This document shows, piece by piece, positions 55,619 to 63,164 of a stretch of 63,297 nucleotides of DNA (the stretch's first letter is position 1; each line of letters opens with the position of its first letter). The notes beneath the pieces were generated by a model, which was given only the letters and a program-made list of their open reading frames with translations, made no database searches and was not told the DNA's origin. The position numbers and the translations under genes were made by a program. The stretch comes from Alistipes sp. ZOR0009 (GTDB lineage Bacteria > Bacteroidota > Bacteroidia > Bacteroidales > ZOR0009): positions 1 through 63,297 of the forward strand of contig NZ_JTLD01000024.1 in NCBI RefSeq assembly GCF_000798815.1, read 5' to 3'.

Positions 55619-56446
55619 ATGATAACGCTACCACAGCAAGATACCCCCACCGATTTCTCGCTAGTTTTTTACGAAAACCCAGCCGAAACAATAAAGAGCC
55701 GGATCAGCTTTACGCAAAATGTCTTCAGCTTTTTGGTGGAAGGCTACAAGGAGATATACGCGCAAACACCCAAATTCATAACGGGAAACGAATTTGCCCT
55801 AGTAACCTCGTCGTGCTGCCTAATGACGGAGAAAAGAAGGCTGGAGGAAAGGGCATATAACAGCGTGCTGCTCTTCTTTAGCAACGAAGCGCTCAAGGCA
55901 TTTCAGCTTCGCTATCACGACCTAATATCAAAGATCAAAGCAGAAGGAGAAGGCACCTTCGACGTGCAAACCTTCCCCTACGATACCTATAGCAATACCT
56001 TTCGGCGGTCATTAATGCTGCTTATCGATAGCGGTGGGGCAACCGATACGGAGCTTGTTGGTGTCAAGTTTAACGAAATAATGCTATACCTGCTAAAGCG
56101 CTACCCCGAAAGGGTGGTTAGCCTATTCAACAACCTCCATATCGAATCGGAGATAAAGCTTAGGGCTACCGTCGAGAATAACCTCTTCCACCAAGTTACC
56201 CTCGAAGAGCTGGCGTTCCTATGCAACATGAGCCTATCCACGTTCAAAAGGTACTTTCAGCACCACTACGGAACCAGCCCCAAGAGATACATCCTATCCA
56301 AGAGGATGCTGCTGGCCAAGCAGCTTATGGAGCATGGAGAGCGACCCGCGTCCATCTACGGGAAAGTTGGCTACCAAACCCTCTCCAGCTTTGCAAAGGC
56401 CTATAAATCCTACTTTGGCATCCAGCCCCATCAGGCGCAAGATTGA
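55619..56446 (+). CDS. AraC-family transcriptional regulator
   Basis: 275 residues. The N-terminal sensor domain (about 1-170) is strand-rich with a Cys pair (TSSCCLMTEKRR). The C-terminal AraC domain (about 180-275) has two helix-turn-helices: LEELAFLCNMSLSTFKRYFQ and, after KRYILSKRMLLAKQLM, ASIYGKVGYQTLSSFAKAYK followed by SYFGIQPHQ. It probably activates an adjacent gene. Two TTGACCTTTT sequences 21 bp apart begin at its stop codon, upstream of the PEBP gene. A 42-bp array lies just upstream. Confidence 0.92.
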   Translation: MITLPQQDTPTDFSLVFYENPAETIKSRISFTQNVFSFLVEGYKEIYAQTPKFITGNEFALVTSSCCLMTEKRRLEERAYNSVLLFFSNEALKAFQLRYHDLISKIKAEGEGTFDVQTFPYDTYSNTFRRSLMLLIDSGGATDTELVGVKFNEIMLYLLKRYPERVVSLFNNLHIESEIKLRATVENNLFHQVTLEELAFLCNMSLSTFKRYFQHHYGTSPKRYILSKRMLLAKQLMEHGERPASIYGKVGYQTLSSFAKAYKSYFGIQPHQAQD

Positions 56447-56473
56447 CCTTTTAGGAGCGCTATTTGACCTTTT
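56443..56473. promoter_or_regulatory. TTGACCTTTT direct repeats, 21 bp apart, between AraC and PEBP genes
   Basis: TTGACCTTTT at 56443-56452 and 56464-56473, exactly two helical turns apart. AraC-type regulators typically bind such direct half-sites at 21-bp spacing. The first copy overlaps the end of the AraC gene. Confidence 0.55.
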
Positions 56474-56523
56474 CCTAAACGCTTTTCGCCATTAATTTGC
56501 AGCAGAAACAAAATACCAATATC

Positions 56524-57066
56524 ATGAAAAGATTAACACTCCTACTTATGCTCTGCCTCGCATTGACAGGCAGCTACGCCCAAACATTCACCCTAAAAAG
56601 TAACGACCTAGGCGGACAGGTTACCAAAAATCAAACCTTTAATGGCTTTGGATGTACGGGCAGCAACACCTCTCCGCACCTAGCGTGGGTTAACGTGCCA
56701 GAAGGAACCAAGAGCTTTGCCATAACCATGTACGATCCGGATGCGCCAACCGGCAGCGGATGGTGGCACTGGGTGGTTTTCAACATCCCTGCAAACGTAA
56801 CGGAGCTAAAGACGGGTGCCGGCACCCCCAGCCTACAGCTGATGCCAGCAGGCTCCATTCAGAGCCGTACCGACTTCGGACAACCCGGATATGGCGGCCC
56901 TTGTCCACCAGTTGGAGATGGATTTCACCAGTACATCATTACCGTTTATGCGCTAAAGACAGACAACCTAGGTCTCGACGAGAAGGCTAGCCCTGCAATG
57001 GTTGGCTTTAACCTTAACGCTAACGCCATTGCTAAAGCATCCATTATTGCCTACTTTAAGCGCTAG
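56524..57066 (+). CDS. Secreted PEBP (YbhB/YbcL) family protein
   Basis: 180 residues from the ATG at 56524 (MKRLTLLLMLCLALTGSYA), a clear signal peptide; the nine codons before are not needed. Phosphatidylethanolamine-binding-protein fold: TGSNTSPHLAWVNVPEGTKSF, MYDPDAPTGSGWWHWVVFNIP (the DPDxP and HW motifs) and GYGGPCPPVGDGFHQYIITVY (the GPxPP..HxY motif). The ligand is unknown. Possibly controlled by the AraC protein upstream through the direct repeats. Confidence 0.93.
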   Translation: MKRLTLLLMLCLALTGSYAQTFTLKSNDLGGQVTKNQTFNGFGCTGSNTSPHLAWVNVPEGTKSFAITMYDPDAPTGSGWWHWVVFNIPANVTELKTGAGTPSLQLMPAGSIQSRTDFGQPGYGGPCPPVGDGFHQYIITVYALKTDNLGLDEKASPAMVGFNLNANAIAKASIIAYFKR

Positions 57067-57116
57067 GGAGTAACAGCTATCTACCAAATACGAATACAAA
57101 GCGCACAGCTTAAATA

Positions 57117-57150
57117 GGGCAGCCCGATCTATATCAAGATCGGGCTGCCT
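57117..57150. terminator. Convergent hairpin between the PEBP and GH5-like genes
   Basis: Perfect stem GGCAGCCCGATCT/AGATCGGGCTGCC with ATATCA loop; only a weak T-run. Confidence 0.75.
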
Positions 57151-57179
57151 GCTAGTATGCTCTATAAGAATGATGGCTA

Positions 57180-58181
57180 CTAAAATAATGCCTTTAAGAT
57201 AGGAAGCATCTCCTCGATCCAGCTACCTGTTGATCTATTGTAAAAATGGGTATCAGAGTTTATGGCAAACGGTATCTTACTCCTATCCAGCTCGTCCTTT
57301 ACGAATGTAGCAAAAGCAACCTGCTCCAATACCGTATACTCATTGCCATCGTTATAGTTTCCGGCCATCCAAGCCCCAACCCATGTGGGAATTCCCGTTT
57401 TCTGCTGCCAGGCAACCGCATAACGAATTTTCTGCCGAATAAGTTCCTTTTCCTCCTCGGTGCCCGTTGTCCACAGCTTCTTAGGATTGCTTTTGGACGG
57501 ACCCGACGCGTAAAAATGCCACTCCGCCATTAGGTAGCCGTTGGCTTTAGAGGGAATCACAAGGGCATTTAAGTTTTCGGGATCGGAGCGTACAATGGGC
57601 GATATGAATATTATGCGGTATGGATTAGCAACACGAATCTCGGCAACAGCCTTTTCATATAGCCTATTCAAGGTGGCAGGCTGGTTGTTTAACTCGTCGG
57701 TTACCTCTATAATAAGGTCAAACGAAAGCAGGTTGGAGGTATTCTTGTAGCGTTCCGAAACGGTTTTCCACCAAGCCACAACCCGCTCTAAGTTCGCATC
57801 TGAAGGATTTTCCTTAAAGTCGTTGGCCTGATAGGCAACTACAGGAATTAGTCCACAGCTTAAGCAATCGGTTATAACACGATCCAAATGCAGCAGCAGA
57901 TCCTCACTGATATCATCAGCAATCCTAATGCGCACATGCGAAAACCCAAGTTTCTTAAAATCCTGTGGAGCCTTAGCATTGTAGTCCTCCATTCCTTGTC
58001 CTGTTTTCACCCAGTCTACATCCATCCCACGACCTAACAACGCGGCATATTTTTGAGGGGTTATCGAACTCGCTGGTTCTAAGATGGGCGCTTCGCTTTT
58101 GCTGCAAGAAAATAGCAACGCACTAAATGCAACCATTCCGGCCAAACAAATACCTCTAATAGTAAATAAATCGTTACGCAT
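57180..58181 (-). CDS. GH5-like (cellulase-superfamily) lipoprotein
   Basis: 333 residues from the ATG at 58181 (MRNDLFTIRGICLAGMVAFS); the longer frame upstream starts with a poorly placed codon. The lipobox is LLFSCS (Cys about residue 25). The TIM-barrel pattern follows: GRGMDVDWVKTGQ, HVRIRIADD, FDLIIEVTDELN (the place of the acid Glu), MAEWHFYASGPSK, WVGAWMAGNYNDG and PFAINSDTHFYN. The normal GH5 nucleophile Glu (usually GEFG/GEW) is replaced by Ala in WVGAWM, so catalysis may be absent or use other residues. Monocistronic. Confidence 0.65.
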   Translation of the reverse strand: MRNDLFTIRGICLAGMVAFSALLFSCSKSEAPILEPASSITPQKYAALLGRGMDVDWVKTGQGMEDYNAKAPQDFKKLGFSHVRIRIADDISEDLLLHLDRVITDCLSCGLIPVVAYQANDFKENPSDANLERVVAWWKTVSERYKNTSNLLSFDLIIEVTDELNNQPATLNRLYEKAVAEIRVANPYRIIFISPIVRSDPENLNALVIPSKANGYLMAEWHFYASGPSKSNPKKLWTTGTEEEKELIRQKIRYAVAWQQKTGIPTWVGAWMAGNYNDGNEYTVLEQVAFATFVKDELDRSKIPFAINSDTHFYNRSTGSWIEEMLPILKALF

Positions 58182-58332
58182 AAAATTATCATCAATTAAC
58201 TTATGAAAGAATACAACTTCGATGAGAGTTACCCTACCAATAGTCACAAAATAGCTATCCACCCTAAATTTTCGATCTTATCCCTTTTACAACTGGAGAG
58301 GAATTTGGCACAAAGAACACCCATCATACAAA

Positions 58333-58366
58333 TAAAAAAGGCCAATCTTAACGGAGATTGGCCTTT
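58333..58366 (-). terminator. Terminator after aqpZ
   Basis: AAAGGCCAATC/GATTGGCCTTT with a T-run on the minus-strand side. Confidence 0.88.
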
Positions 58367-58375
58367 GCTCTGGTG

Positions 58376-59059
58376 CTAGGCATCCTTGGGTTTGAGGACG
58401 TAATTCCAAACCAACGCAGCGATAACACCGCCTATAATGGGCGCAAGAAGAAATAGCCATACCTGGCTAAGCGCCTCACCTCCCACTATTAATGCAGGGC
58501 CAAAGCTGCGGGCAGGGTTTACGGATGTTCCTGTAATCGGAATGCCCACCATATGAATCATGGCCAACGACCAACCAATGGCAACGCCAGCAAAGCCGCC
58601 GGGAGCCTTAGGGCTGGTAGCGCCAAAAATCACTATTAGGAAAATAAAGGTAAGCACCACCTCAGCCAGAAATGCTGCCCCCATACCGTACTTCATGGGC
58701 GAAAGGTCGCCGTAGCCGTTTTGTCCCAAACCGTTTACCGCCAACGAGTAGTCGGCCTTACCCGATGCAACAAAGTAAAGGATAAGCGCACCAACGATGC
58801 CTCCCAAGAACTGAGCAACCAGGTAGCCAACGGTATCTTTCCCCGAAATCTTACCTGCTACCAGCATCGAAATGGTAATGGCTGGGTTGATATGGCAGCC
58901 CGAGATGTTGCCAATGGCGTACACCATAACCAGTACGGCAAGGCCAAAAGCCATAGAGATGCCTAAAAAGCCAATCTGCGAGCCTGCAATTACAGCACTA
59001 CCGCAGCCAATCAGAACGAGAACGAAGGTTCCAATAAATTCTGCAAAATACTTGTTCAT
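58376..59059 (-). CDS. aqpZ: Aquaporin Z-type water channel
   Basis: 227 residues, six membrane helices and two half-helices. Both NPA boxes are present: SGCHINPAITISMLVAG (about 55-71) and GTSVNPARSFGPAL (about 176-189). The aromatic/arginine filter residues around the second NPA (SVNPARSFGPA) match water-selective AqpZ rather than glycerol facilitators. Monocistronic. Confidence 0.95.
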   Translation of the reverse strand: MNKYFAEFIGTFVLVLIGCGSAVIAGSQIGFLGISMAFGLAVLVMVYAIGNISGCHINPAITISMLVAGKISGKDTVGYLVAQFLGGIVGALILYFVASGKADYSLAVNGLGQNGYGDLSPMKYGMGAAFLAEVVLTFIFLIVIFGATSPKAPGGFAGVAIGWSLAMIHMVGIPITGTSVNPARSFGPALIVGGEALSQVWLFLLAPIIGGVIAALVWNYVLKPKDA

Positions 59060-59222
59060 AGCTATTCTGAGTTAAGTAATACAACCAATTTACAGAACTT
59101 TACCTATACAATTCAAGATGGTAGCTTAAAATTTAACAGTACAGGTGTACATTATTCTTTGAAACAAGACTCCAACATGTCTCCATTTTGCCTGATTAAT
59201 GGTCTAAGCAAACGCAGAAAAA

Positions 59223-59254
59223 TAAAAAGAGGCTGTTTTAAAAACAGCCTCTCA
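59223..59254 (-). terminator. Terminator after the collagen-like lipoprotein gene
   Basis: AAAGAGGCTGTTTT/AAAACAGCCTCT with T-run on the minus-strand side. Confidence 0.85.
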
Positions 59255-59264
59255 AATAAGTTTT

Positions 59265-60944
59265 CTACTTTTTCTTTTGGTAAGTCAGCCTTATATCAAA
59301 TCTACCCGACTCTCCATTACCGTTGGTTCCGTTAAGAATCATAGTTTGGGGGTAACCAAACTCATCATAATCGGTATAATCAATCCAACCATTTAGGCTG
59401 TATTCTTCCGCACTCCAAGCACGCTTAATAGCATTTACGATCTTATAGTGATCGAGCAACGGGTTTATAGCACTAATGGAATTACCAAAGAAATTCTTAA
59501 GCTGATAGTTGTATTCGAACTTAGCCAACAGCCTAAACCCTCTAGGTTTAATAATCCTACCATTTTCAAAGCGGTTAGTTTCTGGATTATACCAACTATC
59601 CCAAGAGTAAACGGCATTTTGCAGGGCGTATATTTCGATTGGGTTACCATTTTTATCGTAAACAGTTTCCTGAACTTTTGCGCTTTTACCATCAGAGCCA
59701 AATCTACTAATGCAAGTTACCTGATTGGTTGCATTGTACTCATACGCTAAATAATCTCCTGAAATAGCCCATGCACCATTTACCTGTACATATTTCTCTG
59801 ACTTAACCACCTTATTTGCGGCATTGTATGTTAAGCGCAGCTCGTATTCAGGCTGAGTAACACCTGTACGGTAACAGGTAATTGCAGTCATAAGTCCTTT
59901 AGAATTGTTGGTAATTACAAAACGGCGACTGCTAACAACATCACCAAGTTTTGTATTCGAAAGCAAATTGCTAATGGCATAGCTGGTAAGGTATACCACA
60001 TTAACCCATTTTTTATCCGCACTTCTATAGGTTGATGAGTATACAATTCCTCTTGAGGGCTGAATAATACGGCTATCTGTAATTTTAATTACCTCATTCC
60101 AATTAAAATTTACCTCGCTTTTAATTGATTGTTGAGCATCTGTAAGATAGGTATGCATGTATGCATTCTGGTATATCTTCGAGGCTTTAGAATCCTTATC
60201 GTACACTTCCAGTGTATAAGTATCCTTCCCCGCCTCTTTCGTACAAATAAAATCGGAGCTCGGAACTTGACCATTATTGTAGTATTTAATAGTGTAGTTC
60301 TCGGATACATGAAAATAGTCCCAATACTGATTATTTGCTGTTGCAAATCGCTTTTCAGTTACACCTACCAGCAAACCATTAGCATACTCGCTAACTATTT
60401 CGGTACTTTTTGCCTGCTGCCTTTCCTCTATTATATTATTAACGATACTGGCTACTTGATTTTTATCGTTATAGGTGATGTTCGCAAAGTTTAGCGCCCC
60501 CATGTACACATTGGTAAGCAAGTAAGCACCATTGGTATCCGATAACAAAACAGCGCTAAGTCCCGATCCACTAGTAACTATCTTAAATTCGGAAATATTT
60601 CCATTAGTAAGCGTAATTTTCAAAATGGAGGTTACCTCGTTATAGGTTATTGTTTGAATGCCTACACCATCCTTACCGTTAGTACCGTTGGTACCATCTT
60701 TACCATTAGTGCCGTTAATACCATCCAACCCTTTAGGAAGAGGAATTGTGACCTTCTCTCCAGAGCTGTAGGTTACGATCATGTTGGTATCTTTAAACTC
60801 AACATTAATCACTGTTTTCCCTTTTTCGATGGCATCTAAACGCTCCTGAATCTTTTTTAGATCATCCTGCATGCCCGAATTTTCGTCATTTGAGCAACTG
60901 AATAAAGATCCTACTGCAAATAGGAGGAATAAAAAACGTCTCAT
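59265..60944 (-). CDS. Surface lipoprotein with coiled coil and collagen-like G-x-y repeats
   Basis: 559 residues. Lipobox LFAVGSLFSCSN (Cys about residue 17). A short coiled coil (DDLKKIQERLDAIEKGK, about 28-44) leads to a strand-rich IPLPKGLDG... segment and seven or eight collagen-like triplets (GTNGKDGTNGTNGKDG, about 75-92). The rest, residues 100-559, is a long repeat-like beta region with YD-rich strands (YNAANKVVKSEKYVQVNGAW) and few cysteines. It resembles DUF4988-type and YD-repeat-like Bacteroidetes surface lipoproteins; the function is unknown. A TATATTTG box precedes it at 60989. Confidence 0.78.
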   Translation of the reverse strand: MRRFLFLLFAVGSLFSCSNDENSGMQDDLKKIQERLDAIEKGKTVINVEFKDTNMIVTYSSGEKVTIPLPKGLDGINGTNGKDGTNGTNGKDGVGIQTITYNEVTSILKITLTNGNISEFKIVTSGSGLSAVLLSDTNGAYLLTNVYMGALNFANITYNDKNQVASIVNNIIEERQQAKSTEIVSEYANGLLVGVTEKRFATANNQYWDYFHVSENYTIKYYNNGQVPSSDFICTKEAGKDTYTLEVYDKDSKASKIYQNAYMHTYLTDAQQSIKSEVNFNWNEVIKITDSRIIQPSRGIVYSSTYRSADKKWVNVVYLTSYAISNLLSNTKLGDVVSSRRFVITNNSKGLMTAITCYRTGVTQPEYELRLTYNAANKVVKSEKYVQVNGAWAISGDYLAYEYNATNQVTCISRFGSDGKSAKVQETVYDKNGNPIEIYALQNAVYSWDSWYNPETNRFENGRIIKPRGFRLLAKFEYNYQLKNFFGNSISAINPLLDHYKIVNAIKRAWSAEEYSLNGWIDYTDYDEFGYPQTMILNGTNGNGESGRFDIRLTYQKKK

Positions 60945-60988
60945 TTTTATACTAGTATTAAATTATAATGTTCAGAAATAGTAGGGAA

Positions 60989-60996
60989 CAAATATA
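60989..60996 (-). promoter_or_regulatory. -7 promoter box of the collagen-like lipoprotein gene
   Basis: Minus strand TATATTTG matches TAnnTTTG, 45-52 bp upstream of the start codon. Confidence 0.45.
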
Positions 60997-61074
60997 GGAT
61001 TCATTTACTAAAAAGATTATTCGCACTTCTAATTCCTTGTAAAATATATGTAGGCTGCTTTACCTACTTAAAAA

Positions 61075-61107
61075 CAAAAGGCCATCCCCTTTCGGGTTGA
61101 CCTTTTG
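61075..61107 (-). terminator. Terminator of the peptide cluster
   Basis: AAAGGcCAtCCC/GGGttGaCCTTT with imperfect pairing; the minus strand continues TTTTGTTTTT. Confidence 0.65.
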
Positions 61108-61145
61108 CAGCAATAAGTAGTCCCGTATACGAGGAGGTTAAAAGC

Positions 61146-61319
61146 TTAATCTAAAATTGGAGGTATACGCTCGCAGCTACCATCCATACAAACGTAGCCA
61201 TCAGGGCATGTTGCAGGCTTATCAATATGGTAGGTACACCTAAGCTTACCACCCAAAATTTCGGTTTGCGCCTTCTTATTAAGAAGGTTTACTTCCTTTA
61301 AATCTTTCAAGTTTTTCAT
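61146..61319 (-). CDS. Cysteine-rich GG-leader peptide, paralogue 1
   Basis: 57 residues, too short for standard gene callers. The leader MKNLKDLKEVNLLNKKAQ and ending EILGG resembles double-glycine (ComC/bacteriocin or TIGR04149-like) leaders. The predicted mature core is 33 residues starting KLRC, with Cys at 28, 38, 44 and 49 (C-x9-C-x5-C-x4-C) and a CPDGYVCMDGSC segment. It is the most diverged of four paralogues and comes last in its unit, 39 bp after paralogue 2. No maturation or export genes are recognised in the window. Confidence 0.78.
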   Translation of the reverse strand: MKNLKDLKEVNLLNKKAQTEILGGKLRCTYHIDKPATCPDGYVCMDGSCERIPPILD

Positions 61320-61358
61320 AGCTCAATTTTTTATAGTAGTAAAGATTGTACGGTGACG

Positions 61359-61514
61359 TTAAAAAACGCAGAAACCATTTACACACTCCATACCAGAAGG
61401 GCATGTTATATGTCCTAGATCGTCGTAACGGCAATTAATTTTACCGCCCACAATGGCCTCCTGCTCCTTCTTACCAAGGTGGCTAGCACCCTTTAGCTCC
61501 TTTAAAGTTTTCAT
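61359..61514 (-). CDS. Cysteine-rich GG-leader peptide, paralogue 2
   Basis: 51 residues. Leader MKTLKELKGASHLGKKEQ...IVGG, then a 27-residue core with Cys at 28, 38, 44 and 49, in the same spacing as paralogues 1 and 3, and the pattern CPSGMECVNGFC. The leader is nearly identical to that of paralogue 3 (two nucleotide differences in the first 75 bases), while the core has diverged, as in RiPP or bacteriocin precursor families. Lies 39 bp after paralogue 3. Confidence 0.85.
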   Translation of the reverse strand: MKTLKELKGASHLGKKEQEAIVGGKINCRYDDLGHITCPSGMECVNGFCVF

Positions 61515-61553
61515 AATTCAGCTTATTATAGTAGTAAAAATTGAACGACAGCG

Positions 61554-61721
61554 CTACTCCCAAGGAGCAAAAACGCAGGTTCCGTTAACACATGCCATGC
61601 CAGCAGGGCATACTAAATTCCCCTGATCGTCGTACCAGCACCTAAGTTTACCGCCCATAATGGCCTCCTGCTCCTTCTTACCTAGGTGGCTAGCACCCTT
61701 TAGCTCCTTTAAAGTTTTCAT
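61554..61721 (-). CDS. Cysteine-rich GG-leader peptide, paralogue 3
   Basis: 55 residues. Leader MKTLKELKGASHLGKKEQ...IMGG, core with Cys at 28, 38, 44 and 49, CPAGMACVNGTC, and an extra hydrophobic tail (VFAPWE). First gene of the unit of paralogues 3-2-1. It follows an inverted repeat and a block (TAGACTTTAATCC / TTAAAATCATCGG, minus strand) also seen before paralogue 4. Confidence 0.85.
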   Translation of the reverse strand: MKTLKELKGASHLGKKEQEAIMGGKLRCWYDDQGNLVCPAGMACVNGTCVFAPWE

Positions 61722-61830
61722 TGTTCAGCTTGTTTTAGTTTTTCCGATGATTTTAAGACGCTCGGATTAAAGTCTACCCCACCAAGGCGTAACCGTCCCA
61801 AGTAGCGCAAGCGAAATATAGCTGGTAAGC

Positions 61831-61848
61831 CGTCCAAGATTTTGGACG
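61831..61848. promoter_or_regulatory. Inverted repeat upstream of the paralogue 3-2-1 unit
   Basis: CGTCCAAGATTTTGGACG: CGTCCAA and TTGGACG arms with a four-base centre. A near copy lies upstream of paralogue 4 at 62341. It is a candidate operator or RNA hairpin, about 110 bp before the start codon. Confidence 0.6.
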
Positions 61849-61937
61849 ATGCCTATTTTTTTGATAGATAGCAGCAAAAAGGCGCAGGTTTTACACCCAC
61901 GCCCACTTACAAAATCGTACTATACAAAAAAAGCATG

Positions 61938-62099
61938 CTACTCGATACTACGGTCGCACACTCCATTTTTGCAAACGTAACCTGTTGGACAAATAAACTT
62001 GCCGTTAGCATCGTAGCAGGGCCATTTACCTCCAGTAATTGATTCCTGCTCCCTTTTTGCCAGCTGCTTAACGCCGCCGAGCTCCTTTAAAGTTTTCAT
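61938..62099 (-). CDS. Cysteine-rich GG-leader peptide, paralogue 4
   Basis: 53 residues, leader MKTLKELGGVKQLAKREQ...ITGG, core with Cys at 28, 37, 43 and 48 (C-x8-C-x5-C-x4-C) and CPTGYVCKNGVC. It lies 216 bp upstream of paralogue 3, probably as a separate unit. The GG site is followed by Lys, as in the other three copies. Confidence 0.8.
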   Translation of the reverse strand: MKTLKELGGVKQLAKREQESITGGKWPCYDANGKFICPTGYVCKNGVCDRSIE

Positions 62100-62340
62100 A
62101 GCTGTGAAATTTATGCTAGTTAGCCCGATGATTTTAAAGACACACCGGGTATATGTCTACTCCTTTTGAAATGCTACCGTATGCCAACGGCCGGTTACCC
62201 GTTAGCTGGACGCACATCCTTTTAACACCCGCTGCCCGCTACGAGGCATTCGCCAACAATTAACATAATAGAGCTAGCTACAAGCCTACCAACACGGGCC
62301 AAATAGAGGCTAATCCTACAGCACGTAATATAGAGCAACA

Positions 62341-62362
62341 GCCGTCCATAATTTTGGACGGC
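62341..62362. promoter_or_regulatory. Inverted repeat upstream of peptide paralogue 4
   Basis: GCCGTCCATAATTTTGGACGGC: arms GCCGTCCA / TGGACGGC around ATAATTT-type centre, with a conserved CGTCCA..TGGACG also found at 61831. About 245 bp before the start codon. Confidence 0.6.
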
Positions 62363-62410
62363 AACGCGCTTACTGTCAGCCCTGCTGTGGTGGTTTTTAT
62401 TGCCAATAGA

Positions 62411-62437
62411 AAACCCCTCGCCAAACGACGAAGGGGC
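62411..62437 (-). terminator. Terminator of the 159-residue gene
   Basis: CCCCTcG/CGaaGGGG-type stem with a T-run (GGGGTTTTCTATT) on the minus-strand side. Confidence 0.65.
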
Positions 62438-62474
62438 TACAGGTGTCTTGGTCAGTATTTAGCTGTTGGTTTAC

Positions 62475-62954
62475 TTACTGCTTAGGGGATTGCTTATCGG
62501 TAGGACGTGCACGTACAAAAAAATCTTTAAGCGCATTGTAGCTAGCCTCGGCACCGGGAGTGTCCGAGCGACGTTTGAAATCGAGATAACGGTAAAGTAC
62601 CAACGAATCGTTGTAGTTATCGTAGTCGTGCATCATCTTGGCGCTCTCCAAACGACCAACAATGCCTGTAGCCATAAGCAGTACGCTCTCGTAGAACATC
62701 CGAGCGTTGTAGTCCTTCTCATACTCCACCCAATCCACCTCTACGGGTATTAACTGTGGATTAAGCGTTTTAATTTCTCTAGCCTTATTAACAAACAGTT
62801 TATTCTGCTCATTAATCGAACCGTAGTAACGGCGTTTATCCGCGTTCAGATCAGGTAGCTTAACATCAACAATGGCCTTAATATCCTTAAGAGCCTTAGA
62901 AATCGTTGTTTTTTCCTCCTCGGTAAGGAGATCAACTATCACATTTGCTTCCAT
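62475..62954 (-). CDS. Conserved Bacteroidetes protein of unknown function
   Basis: 159 residues, no signal peptide; helical throughout, with charged segments (EEEKTTISKALKDIKAIVD, about 12-30; DKRRYYGSINEQNKLFVNKA, about 39-58) and a C-terminal LVLYRYLDFKRRSDTPGAEA region (about 118-137). It resembles a recurring Bacteroidetes hypothetical type; the function is unknown. It stands alone between a terminator and an upstream periodic array that begins about 210 bp before the start codon. Confidence 0.75.
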   Translation of the reverse strand: MEANVIVDLLTEEEKTTISKALKDIKAIVDVKLPDLNADKRRYYGSINEQNKLFVNKAREIKTLNPQLIPVEVDWVEYEKDYNARMFYESVLLMATGIVGRLESAKMMHDYDNYNDSLVLYRYLDFKRRSDTPGAEASYNALKDFFVRARPTDKQSPKQ

Positions 62955-63164
62955 ATTTCAAAATGTTTAAGACACTTGTAACGCTCAATATTAGCACTAT
63001 TTATGTTTATTTCAAAATATCGCCATAAATATTTACATTTTTTTTCGTGATAAATAAAACATACAACACTTAGCACATGTACCTTACCTAACATTACTAC
63101 CTTTTAATAAAAATACGGCAACTATTAACGTATGCTACATAAGCGCGGCTAACATTACAAAACG

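Larger units (their letters stand above)
62100..62474. other. Upstream region of peptide paralogue 4
   Basis: It contains the block CATCGG..TTAAAAT (also found before paralogue 3), the inverted repeat at 62341-62362 and, at its right end, the terminator of the 159-residue gene. No other gene or RNA is apparent. Confidence 0.55.
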
